From Verrucomicrobiota bacterium (GTDB taxonomy: Bacteria > Verrucomicrobiota > Verrucomicrobiia > Opitutales > Opitutaceae), in NCBI GenBank assembly GCA_023386835.1, contig JAEWIY010000174.1, positions 1 through 29,548 on the forward strand: DNA of 29,548 nucleotides, in the 5' to 3' direction. Numbering within the stretch: the first letter of the stretch is position 1; every line of letters begins with the position of its first letter. The notes below the pieces were generated by a model. That model saw nothing but the letters and a program-made list of their open reading frames with translations. It had not been told where the DNA came from and made no database searches. Both the position numbers and the translations under genes were made by a program. This document shows, piece after piece, positions 15,164 through 23,965 of the stretch.

Positions 15164-15338
15164 GGGGTCCGCCCGCTGTTTGTTGATTTCCGACAGGCGG
15201 GGATCAAAGGCCCACCCGGACCGTTCGTCAGCGCCTCGACCTCACCGGCGCTGACTGGCTTTGTGCATGGCTCGCGACTGCCGGGCTGAATTCCCTCCAA
15301 TCGCAGGCCAACAAATCAACAAACAGCGGCCTGACCCC
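15164..15338. repeat. 175-bp element with 26-bp terminal inverted repeats (REP/MITE-like)
   Basis: The left end (15164-15189) and the reverse complement of the right end (15313-15338) agree in 24 of 26 positions, including the perfect 15-nt core GCTGTTTGTTGATTT. The ends begin GGGGTC, like REP sequences served by REP-associated (Y1) transposases. Inside, GTCAGCGCC (15227-15235) pairs with GGCGCTGAC (15247-15255). No transposase is encoded, so it would depend on one elsewhere. Just upstream (15120-15160) lie degenerate GGTCAGGCC-like pieces. Confidence 0.75.
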
Positions 15339-15404
15339 CTTCTCCATTAGCGCGGATCGTCCGTCGCCTTCGATGGGGGCGCCATCCTGGGATCCGCGCT
15401 TTTC

Positions 15405-15418
15405 TTGACGTGGATCAA
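15405..15418 (+). promoter_or_regulatory. FNR/CRP-family (FNR/DNR-like) binding site
   Basis: TTGACGTGGATCAA differs from the FNR consensus TTGAT-N4-ATCAA at one base, and the palindrome extends to CTTGA/TCAAG. It lies 62 nt before the start of the DnrO-like gene, a fitting place for activation when oxygen is low or nitric oxide is present. No FNR/DNR regulator is encoded in this window. Confidence 0.6.
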
Positions 15419-15480
15419 GGCACGGCGGGGCGTTTCAAACGAGAGTGGTCGAGCTCACCGCACCTGAAACCCCTCGCGCC

Positions 15481-15993
15481 ATGAAAGCATCTCCTTCCAA
15501 ACGCTCTTCCGTGTTGGCTGTTCTCACCGCGCTTGTCGTTGCCAGCATTGGCGGCTTCTGGACTCATCTACAGGGTCAACACGCCGCAGGGCACGACCAC
15601 GGCGACCACGCCGAGGCGGCGCTCACGCTCAACGAGGGCAAACGCTGGGAAACCGACCTGGCGTTGCGCACCGGCATGCAACGGATCCGTGATGCGGTCG
15701 CACCCGCGGTGCTCGCACAGGCCGCCGGCCGACTCACCCTCGCCGAAGCCGAGCGGCTCGCGGCGACCGTTCAGGAAAACGTCAGCGACCTGATCGCAAA
15801 CTGTAAGCTCGCGCCAAAAGCCGACGCCGCGCTCCACGTGATCATCACCGATCTGCTTTCCGGCTCCGCTATGCTGAAGGCGGAACCGGCATCCCCGGCC
15901 GGAAGCTCGCTGCTTATCCAGGCCCTGCGCCACTACGCCGATACGTTTGCACATCCGGATTGGCAATCCGTGACGGCTCCCGCCACGTCATAA
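15481..15993 (+). CDS. DnrO-like exported protein
   Basis: The 170-residue product from the ATG at 15481 has a short basic N-terminus and one hydrophobic stretch (VLAVLTALVVASIGGFW), a signal peptide or anchor. Next comes a histidine-rich HAAGHDHGDHAEA segment that could bind metal. The rest resembles proteins annotated DnrO: LNEGKRWETDLALRTGMQRI, then IANCKLAPKADAALHVII and a helical tail ending HYADTFAHPDWQ. Their role is not established, though they occur near denitrification or low-oxygen genes. The FNR-like site upstream supports control by oxygen or NO. An in-frame start at 15445 would add 12 residues and is less likely. Assignment is by pattern memory, not by search. Confidence 0.65.
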   Translation: MKASPSKRSSVLAVLTALVVASIGGFWTHLQGQHAAGHDHGDHAEAALTLNEGKRWETDLALRTGMQRIRDAVAPAVLAQAAGRLTLAEAERLAATVQENVSDLIANCKLAPKADAALHVIITDLLSGSAMLKAEPASPAGSSLLIQALRHYADTFAHPDWQSVTAPATS

Positions 15994-16026
15994 ACGCCAC
16001 GACCCGGCTGGCCCGACCTCTTACGC

Positions 16027-17109
16027 TCAGACCTCATTCTCCAGCCGGATCAGGACGACTTCGGAACGGGTTCCCACGCGCATCGGCGGGCCGCCGGTGG
16101 AGGCGCCGCTGCTGGTGATCAGTTGCATCTGCCCGAGCCGGTGCAGGCCGTACGCGTGGCGGCCGTAAAGCGCCCTCACGAGCCACGTCCACGGCGCGAA
16201 TTGGCCGGCGTGAGTGTGACCGGCCAACTGCAGCGACACTCCGGCCGCTGCGGGAATTTCCAGCCGGGACGGCCGGTGCGACAACAGAATGCTCGGCAAT
16301 GAGCGGTCGATCCGGACGTCTTCGAGCACCTCCTGGTAGGCGGCAGGGTGGTGCGTATACGAATCATGGATACCGATCAGCTGCAGGTCGTCGATCGTCA
16401 CCTTTTCGTTGTTGAGCACCCGCACCCCCACCTCCGTTAACGCGGCCAGATACTGCGTCGGGTCGCGAAACTCGTCATGGTTGCCGGTGACGAAATAAAC
16501 GCCGGCCGGGACGCGGCACGCCACCCAGGGCGCCACCGCTGCCGTGATGTCGACCTTCGGGCCGTCAAACAGGTCACCGGAGATGAAAACAGCATAGGGC
16601 TGCAGCCGCTGCAGGCGTTTCACGATGGACCGAACGCGCGCCGGGCCCCAGATCGCGCCGACGTGCACATCGCTGACGAGAGCCACTTCGCGCCCTCGCC
16701 ACACCTTCGGAAGTTTCGGGAGGCAGACGGTGTACCGCGTCACCCGGAGGTGTGCGGCATTGAGGAGGCCGTACACCCACAGCACGGCTGCACCACCCCA
16801 GACGGCGAAGCCGATGACGGGGCGATCCACCGGATACCAGGCGGCGCTCGCCCACGCGATCGGCCACGCCAGCAAGGCGGCCAGGAAGGCGAAGTTGAGG
16901 AAACCCATCCCGATCGCGACCAGCCAGGCGAGCCGGCGCAACAGGGCCGAGTCCCAGCGGAAGGTGCCATAGATTGTGGCGACAAACAGGGTGGGAGCGG
17001 CGAACGCCAAACCCTGCGCGACGAACCCGTTACCGCCGATAAGGCCGGTGAAGGTCGCGGCGGTGAAGGACAGCGCAGCGTAGAAGAAGAGGAGGACTGC
17101 GATTCTCAT
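16027..17109 (-). CDS. Membrane-anchored metallophosphoesterase (YkuE/YaeI-like)
   Basis: The 360-residue product from the ATG at 17109 has about four N-terminal membrane segments (residues 4-22, 30-47, 60-82, 98-117) and then a calcineurin-like phosphoesterase domain. Metal ligands are visible in SDVHVG (D147, H149), GDLFDG (D179), GNHDE (N210, H211), LLSHRP and AGHTHAGQ near 300. Relatives such as YkuE act on lipid or UDP-linked substrates at the membrane; the substrate here is unknown. The open frame extends upstream to 17280, but that part is arginine-rich and unlike the family. Confidence 0.88.
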   Translation of the reverse strand: MRIAVLLFFYAALSFTAATFTGLIGGNGFVAQGLAFAAPTLFVATIYGTFRWDSALLRRLAWLVAIGMGFLNFAFLAALLAWPIAWASAAWYPVDRPVIGFAVWGGAAVLWVYGLLNAAHLRVTRYTVCLPKLPKVWRGREVALVSDVHVGAIWGPARVRSIVKRLQRLQPYAVFISGDLFDGPKVDITAAVAPWVACRVPAGVYFVTGNHDEFRDPTQYLAALTEVGVRVLNNEKVTIDDLQLIGIHDSYTHHPAAYQEVLEDVRIDRSLPSILLSHRPSRLEIPAAAGVSLQLAGHTHAGQFAPWTWLVRALYGRHAYGLHRLGQMQLITSSGASTGGPPMRVGTRSEVVLIRLENEV

Positions 17110-17609
17110 GGCCACCGGGCGGGCGTTGGAGCGGAAGGGAACCGTGCAAGCGTCCGGTGCAAACGAGAATCCACGAACTACAGTCCGACACGGAATCCGG
17201 CCGGCGTGACGCAGCCGTCGAGGCGTCCAGCGAAAGGATTGGACGCGCTCGGATGCAGGCTGGCTGCCTGGATTTTTCATGAGCCGATCCCGCGGCCCCG
17301 GGACGCATCAATGTCTTCGTGCTGGGGCGCGACCAGGACTGTCTCGACGCCTGGCGCAAAGTCGCCAACGGATCGCGCGCCGCGAAAATCCGAAGGACGC
17401 AGGCGAAGCTTTATCGGACGGAGAAGGCGCAAAAGCCGTTCTGATGGAGTCCTGCGATGCCGCGCCCACGCGGTTCGTGAACGCCGTGGAGATCTCGATG
17501 CACCGCATTTTCGTCGCACGCCGCCGTGGTCCACGCCACGTTGATCGTGTACCCCTGATCCTCCTTGCACGTGTTGTAGCCGTTGCGAGGCAACCCATCG
17601 CACGTGCTG
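17110..17609. other. 500-nt stretch without a recognised gene
   Basis: No gene can be supported between the metallophosphoesterase and the DUF1080 gene. Two odd translations occur. On the plus strand at about 17299-17433 there is a start-less frame reading NVFVLGRDQDCLDAWRKVA. On the minus strand at 17650-17430 there is one with paired cysteines (FISTCDGLP, YNTCKEDQGY, TTAACDENA). Either may be a gene fossil. The part near 17110-17280 probably holds the promoter of the metallophosphoesterase gene. Confidence 0.4.
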
Positions 17610-18467
17610 ATGAACTCCCCCAACCCAAACGTCGTTCCACGTGAGCCGGTGGATCCGGCTCGCCACCCCTCCTCCGTCAACGCGCTCCGGTGCCGGGGCC
17701 GTTCGCTGCGAGCGTCGGCTGCGGTCCTGCTGGGCTTCACGCTCGCGTTGCCAGCCTCCGCGCAAAGTGGCGCGGCCTACGTGCCGAAACAATCCGACCG
17801 CCCACTGCCGCTGGAGAGCGAGGAGCCGGGATTCGTGGGGCTTTTTGACGGGCGGTCGCTGGAGGGATGGAGCGGCGACCCGGTGTATTGGCGCGTCGAA
17901 GACGGCGTGATCGTGGGCGAGGTCAGGCCGGAAACATTGCTCAAAAGCAATACGTTCATCGTCTGGCAGGGTGGGGAGCCGCGGGACTTTGAGCTGAAGC
18001 TCGAGTACCGGATCTCGCGGCAGGGCAACAGCGGCATCAACTACCGGAGCGTCTCGGTTGAGGACACCACGACGCCAACCCATCGTTTCGCCCTGCGCGG
18101 GTATCAGTGCGACCTCGACGGGCTGCATCGCTACACCGGCAACAATTACGAGGAACGTGGTCGCTTGTTCCTGGCCGAGCGTGGCCAATTGACCCGCGTC
18201 ACCGGCAACGCCCCGCCGTCGATCCTGTCGACCTTGGGCGATACTTCCGCGTTGGCGCGTGAGCTGACTGACGGCTGGAACTCCGTCCACCTGATCGCGC
18301 GCGGACCATTGCTCATTCACACGATCAACGGGCGAGTCATGGCGGTCGTGTACGACGACGATCCGTCGCATCCGCCCTCGGGTGGCCGGATCGGCATGCA
18401 GGTGCATGTCGGCCCACCGATGAAAGTGGAGTTTCGTCGGATCCGCCTGAAGACGCTGGATCCGTAA
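17610..18467 (+). CDS. Secreted DUF1080 (3-keto-disaccharide hydrolase-like) protein
   Basis: The 285-residue product has a long N-terminal region and then a signal peptide core LRASAAVLLGFTLALPASAQ (cleavage after ASA). The mature part is a single DUF1080 jelly roll: FVGLFDGRSLEGWSGDPVYW, then a VEDGVIVGE strand, FELKLEYRISRQGNSGINYR, and RIGMQVHVGPPMKVEFRRIRLK at the end. These are the standard landmarks of the family, which is abundant in Verrucomicrobiota and Planctomycetota and includes 3-keto-glycoside hydrolases and laminarinase-like binders. Start choice is uncertain: ATG 17583 and 17610 and a GTG near 17644 are all in frame, and none has a strong ribosome site. Confidence 0.85.
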   Translation: MNSPNPNVVPREPVDPARHPSSVNALRCRGRSLRASAAVLLGFTLALPASAQSGAAYVPKQSDRPLPLESEEPGFVGLFDGRSLEGWSGDPVYWRVEDGVIVGEVRPETLLKSNTFIVWQGGEPRDFELKLEYRISRQGNSGINYRSVSVEDTTTPTHRFALRGYQCDLDGLHRYTGNNYEERGRLFLAERGQLTRVTGNAPPSILSTLGDTSALARELTDGWNSVHLIARGPLLIHTINGRVMAVVYDDDPSHPPSGGRIGMQVHVGPPMKVEFRRIRLKTLDP

Positions 18468-18676
18468 CCTCGCCACTATCGGAACGCCTACGCGCCGCAC
18501 CGACGACAGGAGCATGCCGCGTGTCGAGCCGCTCGCGTCTTATCCGTCCGTCGTCCGCGCCGCACGTTCGACGTTTCGGTCATTCGTCGCAGAATTTGCG
18601 GGCTTCGTCGCAATCTGCTTTCCCTTCACCGCGGCTGCGGCAGCCGAAATGGAGCCAGGTCGCCGCTTCTACCCCG

Positions 18677-19750
18677 ATGCCTTCACGTTTGGCCAAATGC
18701 TCGTTTTTCGCGCTGCTCTGGGCGGGATCGGGTCTGCTGTTGAGCGCGGAGGTTTATTTCACGATGCGCGTAATGGACTCGGAGCCGAAGTTCCTCGCGG
18801 TCGCGGTGTGGCAGTTCATGCGCGTCACCGTCTGGGCGTTGCTCGCCCCGGTCATCCTCCGGCTGCGCGTCCTGGTGCGGCCTTCGGCCGGGCATTGGGT
18901 GGGCGGCGTGAGTTTCCACCTGCTGATGAGCGTGCTGGTCATGGCAGGCTACTACCTCGCGCGGATCGTGTACACGTTGCTCCAGAAGGATCTGGGGTGG
19001 GGAAGCTTTTGGGAAATGGCCGACACGCACTTCCACGGCCGCAACCTGATCGATGTCGCCTTCTACTGGGCGGTGCTCGGGGTTGGCTACAGCCTGGAGA
19101 TCTACCGACGCTATAAAAATGAGCAGGTGAAGGCCGCGCAGCTGGAGTCGCGATTGGTGGAGTCGGAGCTCACGGCGCTGAAACAGCAGCTGCAGCCGCA
19201 CTTCCTCTTCAACACCATGAACACGATCGCCGTGCTGGTGCGGGAGCGGCGCAACGACGAGGCCGTGTCGTTGTTGTCGAAACTCAGCGCGTTATTGCGG
19301 GTGTCGCTCGATTCGAGCCGGCGGCAGGAGGTGACGCTGCGCGAGGAGATGGAATTCGTGCAGCGGTACATCGAAATCCAGAAGATCCGGTTCGCCGACC
19401 GGTTGACGGTGCGAACGGCCATCACTCCGGCCGCGTTCGAGGCACGCATTCCCAACCTGCTGCTGCAGCCGCTGGTCGAGAACGCGATCCTGCACGGGGT
19501 CGCGTCGAAGGCCGGTCCCGGCACGGTCGAGGTGAATGGCGACGTGCGCGACGACGTGTTGCACCTGGAGATCCGCGACGACGGGCCCGGTTTTCGTCCG
19601 GTCACCGGGGCCAAGCCCAACGAAGGTATCGGGTTGAGTACTACACGAGAACGCCTCGCCAAGTTGTACGGGCATCGCGGCCAGCTGGTCGTGCGCACGG
19701 AACCAGGGCGCGGCACGACCGTGTCGATCGTGCTGCCCCGTCGCGCTTAA
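18677..19750 (+). CDS. LytS/YehU-type sensor histidine kinase
   Basis: The 357-residue product has four membrane segments in its first 140 residues, then a coiled linker (VKAAQLESRLVESELTALKQ) and the His_kinase domain QQLQPHFLFNTMNTIAV with phospho-acceptor H175. The ATPase domain shows LLQPLVENAILHGV (N-box), DDGPGF and GIGLSTTRERL (G-boxes). This kinase type normally pairs with LytTR regulators, and one begins 39 nt downstream. An alternative GTG start at 18521 has a good AGGAG 8 nt upstream and would add 52 serine/arginine-rich residues. I prefer 18677 because the membrane part begins right after it. The signal sensed is unknown. Confidence 0.88.
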   Translation: MPSRLAKCSFFALLWAGSGLLLSAEVYFTMRVMDSEPKFLAVAVWQFMRVTVWALLAPVILRLRVLVRPSAGHWVGGVSFHLLMSVLVMAGYYLARIVYTLLQKDLGWGSFWEMADTHFHGRNLIDVAFYWAVLGVGYSLEIYRRYKNEQVKAAQLESRLVESELTALKQQLQPHFLFNTMNTIAVLVRERRNDEAVSLLSKLSALLRVSLDSSRRQEVTLREEMEFVQRYIEIQKIRFADRLTVRTAITPAAFEARIPNLLLQPLVENAILHGVASKAGPGTVEVNGDVRDDVLHLEIRDDGPGFRPVTGAKPNEGIGLSTTRERLAKLYGHRGQLVVRTEPGRGTTVSIVLPRRA

Positions 19751-19789
19751 CCTGAGATCCGTTTCCGCCGTCCCCGTCGAGTTTCCACC

Positions 19790-20584
19790 ATGTCCTCGCC
19801 CTCCGATCCTCCCCTGCGAGCGGCCATCGTCGACGACGAACCGGCCGCCCGGCGTGGCGTGCGGCTGTTGCTGCAGGCCGAGTCGGACATCGTGATCTGT
19901 GGTGAGGCGTCGGACGCCGACGGCGCCCTGGCGCTGTTGCAGCGCGAACGACCGGACCTGTTGTTCCTGGATGTGCAACTGCCGGGGGAGGATGGCTTCT
20001 CGGTGTTGCGCCGGCTGCCGGAGAACGTGCGGCCGGCGGTCGTATTCATCACGGCGTACGATGAGCACGCGCTGCGGGCGTTTGAGGTGCATGCGATCGA
20101 CTACCTGCTCAAGCCGTACGAGGACGCGCGGTTCCGCGATGCGGTGAGCCGGGCCCGGGCGGAGGCGCGACGGCGTCATGAAGCGGCGTTGCACGAGCGG
20201 CTGGCGCGCCTGTTGCACTTCCTCGACAGCCAGGCCGGGACGCAGCCTGAGTCACGTCCGCCGATCCTTGTAAAATCGTCGGGTGAGATTTTTTTCCTCA
20301 AGCCGGAGGAGATCGACTGGATTGAGGCGGAGGGGGACTACATGAAGTTCCATGTCGGCGCGAAGGCGCACCTGATGCGAGAGACGATGGCGCGGCTCGA
20401 GCAGCGGCTCGATCCGCGGCGTTTCGTGCGCATCCACCGCTCCACCATCGTCAACCTCGATCGCGTGCGAAAGCTGACTCCCTCGCTGGCTGGAGATTAC
20501 ACGGTGGTCCTGCAGGACGGTACCAAACTCAAGTTGAGCCGCGGGTATCAGGATCGGCTGCAGGCGGTGGGTTTTCGGCTCTAG
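19790..20584 (+). CDS. LytTR-family response regulator
   Basis: The 264-residue product has a receiver domain with acidic pocket D15-D16 and phospho-acceptor D61 in LLFLDVQLPGEDGF, a conserved Thr/Lys pair (FITAYDEHAL, YLLKPYED), a linker, and a C-terminal LytTR DNA-binding domain (EIDWIEAEGDYMKFHV, RFVRIHRSTIVNLDRV). It is activated by the kinase encoded immediately upstream and binds direct-repeat promoter sites. The order kinase then regulator with a 39-nt gap suggests one operon. Targets are unknown; the secreted-protein genes downstream are candidates. Confidence 0.92.
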   Translation: MSSPSDPPLRAAIVDDEPAARRGVRLLLQAESDIVICGEASDADGALALLQRERPDLLFLDVQLPGEDGFSVLRRLPENVRPAVVFITAYDEHALRAFEVHAIDYLLKPYEDARFRDAVSRARAEARRRHEAALHERLARLLHFLDSQAGTQPESRPPILVKSSGEIFFLKPEEIDWIEAEGDYMKFHVGAKAHLMRETMARLEQRLDPRRFVRIHRSTIVNLDRVRKLTPSLAGDYTVVLQDGTKLKLSRGYQDRLQAVGFRL

Positions 20585-20825
20585 CGTGAGCACGGGCGCG
20601 GCGACGCGGTCGGTCGTCCGGTAATCGGAGTGGGCTGCCCAAGACGGAGTTCGTCCCACGAACGGGACGCCGTAGTGCCATTCGCGATACGGGCCCGGCT
20701 CGCGCCGATCCGCCGCGGAACGGAGCGTGGGACGCTTCACCGAACGAGAGCCGCGATTCGGCGCGATTTTCCGGGCGTTGGTCGTTTTGCCGCAACGATG
20801 GAACCGGCGATGCGGTTCTTCGCGC

Positions 20826-21641
20826 ATGAACCACCGACTACCCCGACGGTTGTTTCTGATCTGCGTCGCCTGGTGGATGAGCGCGCTCGCCCACGCCACG
20901 CTGACTTCGGCCCGGCAGGCGCAGGCGATGTTGGGTCCGGACACGTGGTCGCGCGTGCTCGACATCCGCAATGAACGGCCCGGTCGTTATCCGGCGCAGC
21001 TTTACGCCACCGTCTTCGAGTTTGATCGTGCGTTGTGGTTCTACACGGCGGTCAACGGCACGCAAAGCCTGTCGCTCTTTGTGAACCGGACCGCGCGCGA
21101 CAAACTGGAGCTGGGACCTCTGCTGCGCGAGATCGAGCCGGGTTTCACGAACTTCACCGAGTTGCCGGACCGGTGTGAAACGCCGCCGGCGCGGGTGTAT
21201 CCGGCGCTCAACAACGGCTGCTTCGTCGCGAGCCTGCACGAACTTCGCCAGCGGCTCGTGGAGGGTGAACCGATTATCGAGGCTGGTTTGTTCGCCGTGT
21301 ATTACACAACCGCGGAAGGTCTGCTCGGTCACACCGGGCTACTCTACCGGACGCCTTACGGCCGCTACTACTGGGATCCCAACCGTCCGCAGATCGAGCG
21401 CGCGGCGCCGGTCGAGCCGGACGTGAAGCTGATCGAGGTGGCTCGGGTGATCAACGACGGCACCTATGGCGACGTGGTGGATCGGGCGCGGTATTTGTCC
21501 GTCCCCGGTCGCGAGCTTGGCGGGGCCGCGTATGTGAGTGCGGAAACTCGGGCCGGCCTGAACCGTCGGATGCTGGCGGAGAAGGAAGCGCCACCGCGCA
21601 ACGTGGCTTCTCGCCGGATCCGTCCAGGACGCTCGGGTTAG
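20826..21641 (+). CDS. Secreted protein of unknown family with a possible Cys-His-Asp triad
   Basis: The 271-residue product from the ATG at 20826 has a signal peptide (basic MNHRLPRR, hydrophobic LFLICVAWWMSALAHA). I do not recognise the family. The mature protein has two halves: a beta-rich region with YATVFEFDRALWFYTAVNGTQ, and a second with NNGCFVASLHELRQ (C132) followed by GLLGHTGLLYRT (H169) and YYWDPNRP (D184). The spacing and order Cys, then His, then Asp next to aromatic strands resemble papain-fold (NlpC/P60 or transglutaminase-like) enzymes, so a cell-wall peptidase or transglutaminase is possible. This is inference only. The upstream frame to 20727 is not preferred because it precedes the signal peptide. 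Confidence 0.7.
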   Translation: MNHRLPRRLFLICVAWWMSALAHATLTSARQAQAMLGPDTWSRVLDIRNERPGRYPAQLYATVFEFDRALWFYTAVNGTQSLSLFVNRTARDKLELGPLLREIEPGFTNFTELPDRCETPPARVYPALNNGCFVASLHELRQRLVEGEPIIEAGLFAVYYTTAEGLLGHTGLLYRTPYGRYYWDPNRPQIERAAPVEPDVKLIEVARVINDGTYGDVVDRARYLSVPGRELGGAAYVSAETRAGLNRRMLAEKEAPPRNVASRRIRPGRSG

Positions 21642-22074
21642 GCAGCGTGCTTCGGAAAAAGTGAGAGCGGGGAAGCCGTAACGACTCTCCCCGCTCAACG
21701 ACAAACGAACAACGGGCGCAGATTGCCCCGTCCTGCGCGCAAGCGAACCGCATTGCGACGAACTGCCGACGGGCGGCGATGAATGGCAGGCTGCCGCGAC
21801 GAGTTTGGGCGGTGGTGTGCGCCTGGTGACCCGGCGGATCGGTCGCGAGTGGGAGCCACGCACCTGCACCGGTTTTGGAACGCCTGCAGAGCCATGCGTC
21901 CATCATGCGCCGCCTGGTGCCATGAAGCGCCCAAACCAAATCGCGTTTTTACTGCAAGATCCTGCTCCGCTGGGCCGTTTTATCGGGTTACGGCGCACCT
22001 TCTTCACCCCGATTGGCTCCGGCAGCCTGAGCCGCCGGACGTCTTCGGTCGTTTCCGTCCCGCTTCCTCACCCC
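21642..22074. other. 433-nt stretch without a recognised gene; weak hairpin at 21665-21696
   Basis: GAGCGGGGA (21665-21673) pairs with TCCCCGCTC (21688-21696), a 9-bp stem with a 14-nt loop just after the previous gene, possibly a terminator, though no T-run follows. The rest shows no motif I can support. Open frames cross it in several phases but read as arginine/proline-rich filler. Confidence 0.4.
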
Positions 22075-23099
22075 ATGACGATCGCCCGCCTTTTGGTCTT
22101 GTTGCTGCTCACTTTGCCTCTGCTCCACGCGGATCCGCTCGGACCGCATCTCACGGTCACCCCGGTCGAGGGCTGGTCGAGCGTGGCGCCGGGATTCAAG
22201 GGCCCGCCGCCGCCGTTTCCCACCTTGTCCTACGCGCCTTCAAACGGGGCGAAGGTCCGGCTGTTGATGACCGTGCTTCCGAACACGGCCGACAAAACCG
22301 GCGATCGGGCGTGGCTGCGCGACCTGCACCGGCTTGGCTGCCGCTATTTCCTGCCCAATCCGGAGTCGCCCGTGCGCGCGGTCGATTTCCAGTTTCGCAA
22401 TGGCTTCGGGCTGTACTCGACCTTCGAGGATCCGGAGCACGTGGCTGGCAAGGTGCCGGCCGCGGACGCCTATCGCTTCGCCACCGTGATCGCGCTCGCT
22501 CCGCGCGGGGGCGATGCGGTGCAGACCACGATCTTTTCGGACAACGTCAGCTCGCTCGAATACCAGCAGGCGATGCAGATCGTGCGCTCGCTCACCGTGC
22601 GTTCACCGGCGCCGACGCGGCCAACCGCCACGGGCAAGGCGGTGGTCGATCAGGAGGAGGTCACTGTCTCCGGACTCGACGCGGTGTTGCGGATCCCGGC
22701 GGGCGAATTCAAACCTGGCGCCGCGCTCAATGAGCATCCGGGCTACTTCAGCCTGGTGCACCAGAGCGGCCTGATCCTGAGCGGCTGGCTGGACAACAAG
22801 GCCGACACCCTGGCTTCCGGAACTTCTGGGCGCGGGAGAAGCAGAAGCTCGAGGCGAACCTCGGCGTGCCGCTGGAAAACGAGGAAACGAAGCTAATCGG
22901 CGGGTGGCAGGTCGTACGCTACACGATGACGATCGGAAACATCGTGCAGGCCAACCTGCGGGCGTGCCGCGTCACGGGCGGCACGTGGGCGGATCTTCAT
23001 CTGTCGCGCACCGGCGGCAACAAGCCCGACTGGGAGTCGCTCGAGGCGATGCTCAAATCGATCACGCTCGTCCGCCGCGACTCCACGCCGCCGAACTGA
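22075..23099 (+). pseudogene. Secreted protein of unknown function, interrupted by a one-base frameshift
   Basis: The first frame starts at ATG 22075 with a signal peptide (MTIARLLVLLLLTLPLLHA) and runs through VRSLTVRSPAP, GLDAVLRIPAGEF and GWLDNKADT. Near 22810-22820 the sense moves to the next frame as FRNFWAREKQKLEANLGVPL, continuing through IGGWQVVRYTMTIG to the stop at 23099. One missing base in the CCCTGGC run would restore a protein of about 341 residues. The unshifted frame ends at 22896 in arginine/serine filler. The family is not recognised; the beta-rich mature part suggests a periplasmic protein. A sequencing or assembly error is as likely as a real mutation. Confidence 0.72.
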
Positions 23100-23203
23100 G
23101 CAGCCGCGCCTGCCCCCCGGTCGTGCGGTCGCTTTCGGTCGCGCGGTGAGTCCGGGAGGCGTCGCGTCGCGGTGTAGTGCGGTAACGCGGCGCCAGGCGG
23201 GCT

Positions 23204-23965
23204 TCAGCGCTGGAGGTTTTCGCGGCCTTCGTCGGGCGACAGTTTCGACCAGATCTCGTAGATCGGCTCACCGCGGGAACTCAGGCCCTGATGGTGCCAC
23301 TGGCCGTCCTTGACCTCGGCCTCGAACTGCAGCTTGGCGCCCACGCGGCTGTTGTCCCGAGAGAAGAACTCGATGTTTTCCACGTACTTGCCGTCCTGGT
23401 ACGTGTAGGTGCCGCCACCGGTGCCGGAGAACTCGCCGGTTTCGATGTTGATCGCGACCCACTGGAACCGGGTTCCCGTCATGACCTTGTAGGTGCGCCG
23501 GGCACGCAGCGGCATCGAACGAACGTCGCCGTCGGCTTTCCGGCCCGTGATGCGCCAGACACCGCTCAAGCCGCTGGTCGCATCATCGATCCGCCGCCAG
23601 GATTCCGCCGAGCCGTCCTCCTGAAACACGGTCAGGATGTCGCCGGAGACGGTCACCTGCGCGGTGAATTTGCCGCCGACTTGGGACGCGTCGTTGGAAT
23701 TGAAATCGTAAGCGGCCATCACCGCGTCACCTTGTTCGCGGTAGGGTCCGCCGAACGTCTGGTGAAAGGCCGGCGTGGAGCGGTCGAAGATCGTGTACGT
23801 CCAGTAGCCGTCGACCACGAGCATGACGCGTTCGGTGTCACCATCGATCGCGCGCCAGGCGCCTTGGATGGGTTTGGCCGCGGGAGCCGGGTTGGCGTCG
23901 GCGGCCGCGAGCAGGAGGGGTAAACAGAAGGCAGCGAGGGCGAGAGTACGCAGGGAGGTGAGCAT
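23204..23965 (-). CDS. Secreted lipocalin-like protein
   Basis: The 253-residue product from the ATG at 23965 has a signal peptide (MLTSLRTLALAAFCLPLLLA, then ADANP). The mature part holds two similar beta-barrel-like halves. One begins IQGAWRAIDGDTERVMLVVD, then WTYTIFD and GGPYREQGD. The other begins LSGVWRITGR, then GGGTYTYQDGKYVENIEFFS, and ends WHHQGLSSRGEPIYEIWSKL. The GGTYTY...GKYVENIEFF and DNSRVG pattern is shared with exported proteins annotated only as membrane or secreted protein in Bacteroidota and Verrucomicrobiota. No catalytic residues are evident. It converges with the preceding frameshifted gene. Confidence 0.75.
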   Translation of the reverse strand: MLTSLRTLALAAFCLPLLLAAADANPAPAAKPIQGAWRAIDGDTERVMLVVDGYWTYTIFDRSTPAFHQTFGGPYREQGDAVMAAYDFNSNDASQVGGKFTAQVTVSGDILTVFQEDGSAESWRRIDDATSGLSGVWRITGRKADGDVRSMPLRARRTYKVMTGTRFQWVAINIETGEFSGTGGGTYTYQDGKYVENIEFFSRDNSRVGAKLQFEAEVKDGQWHHQGLSSRGEPIYEIWSKLSPDEGRENLQR

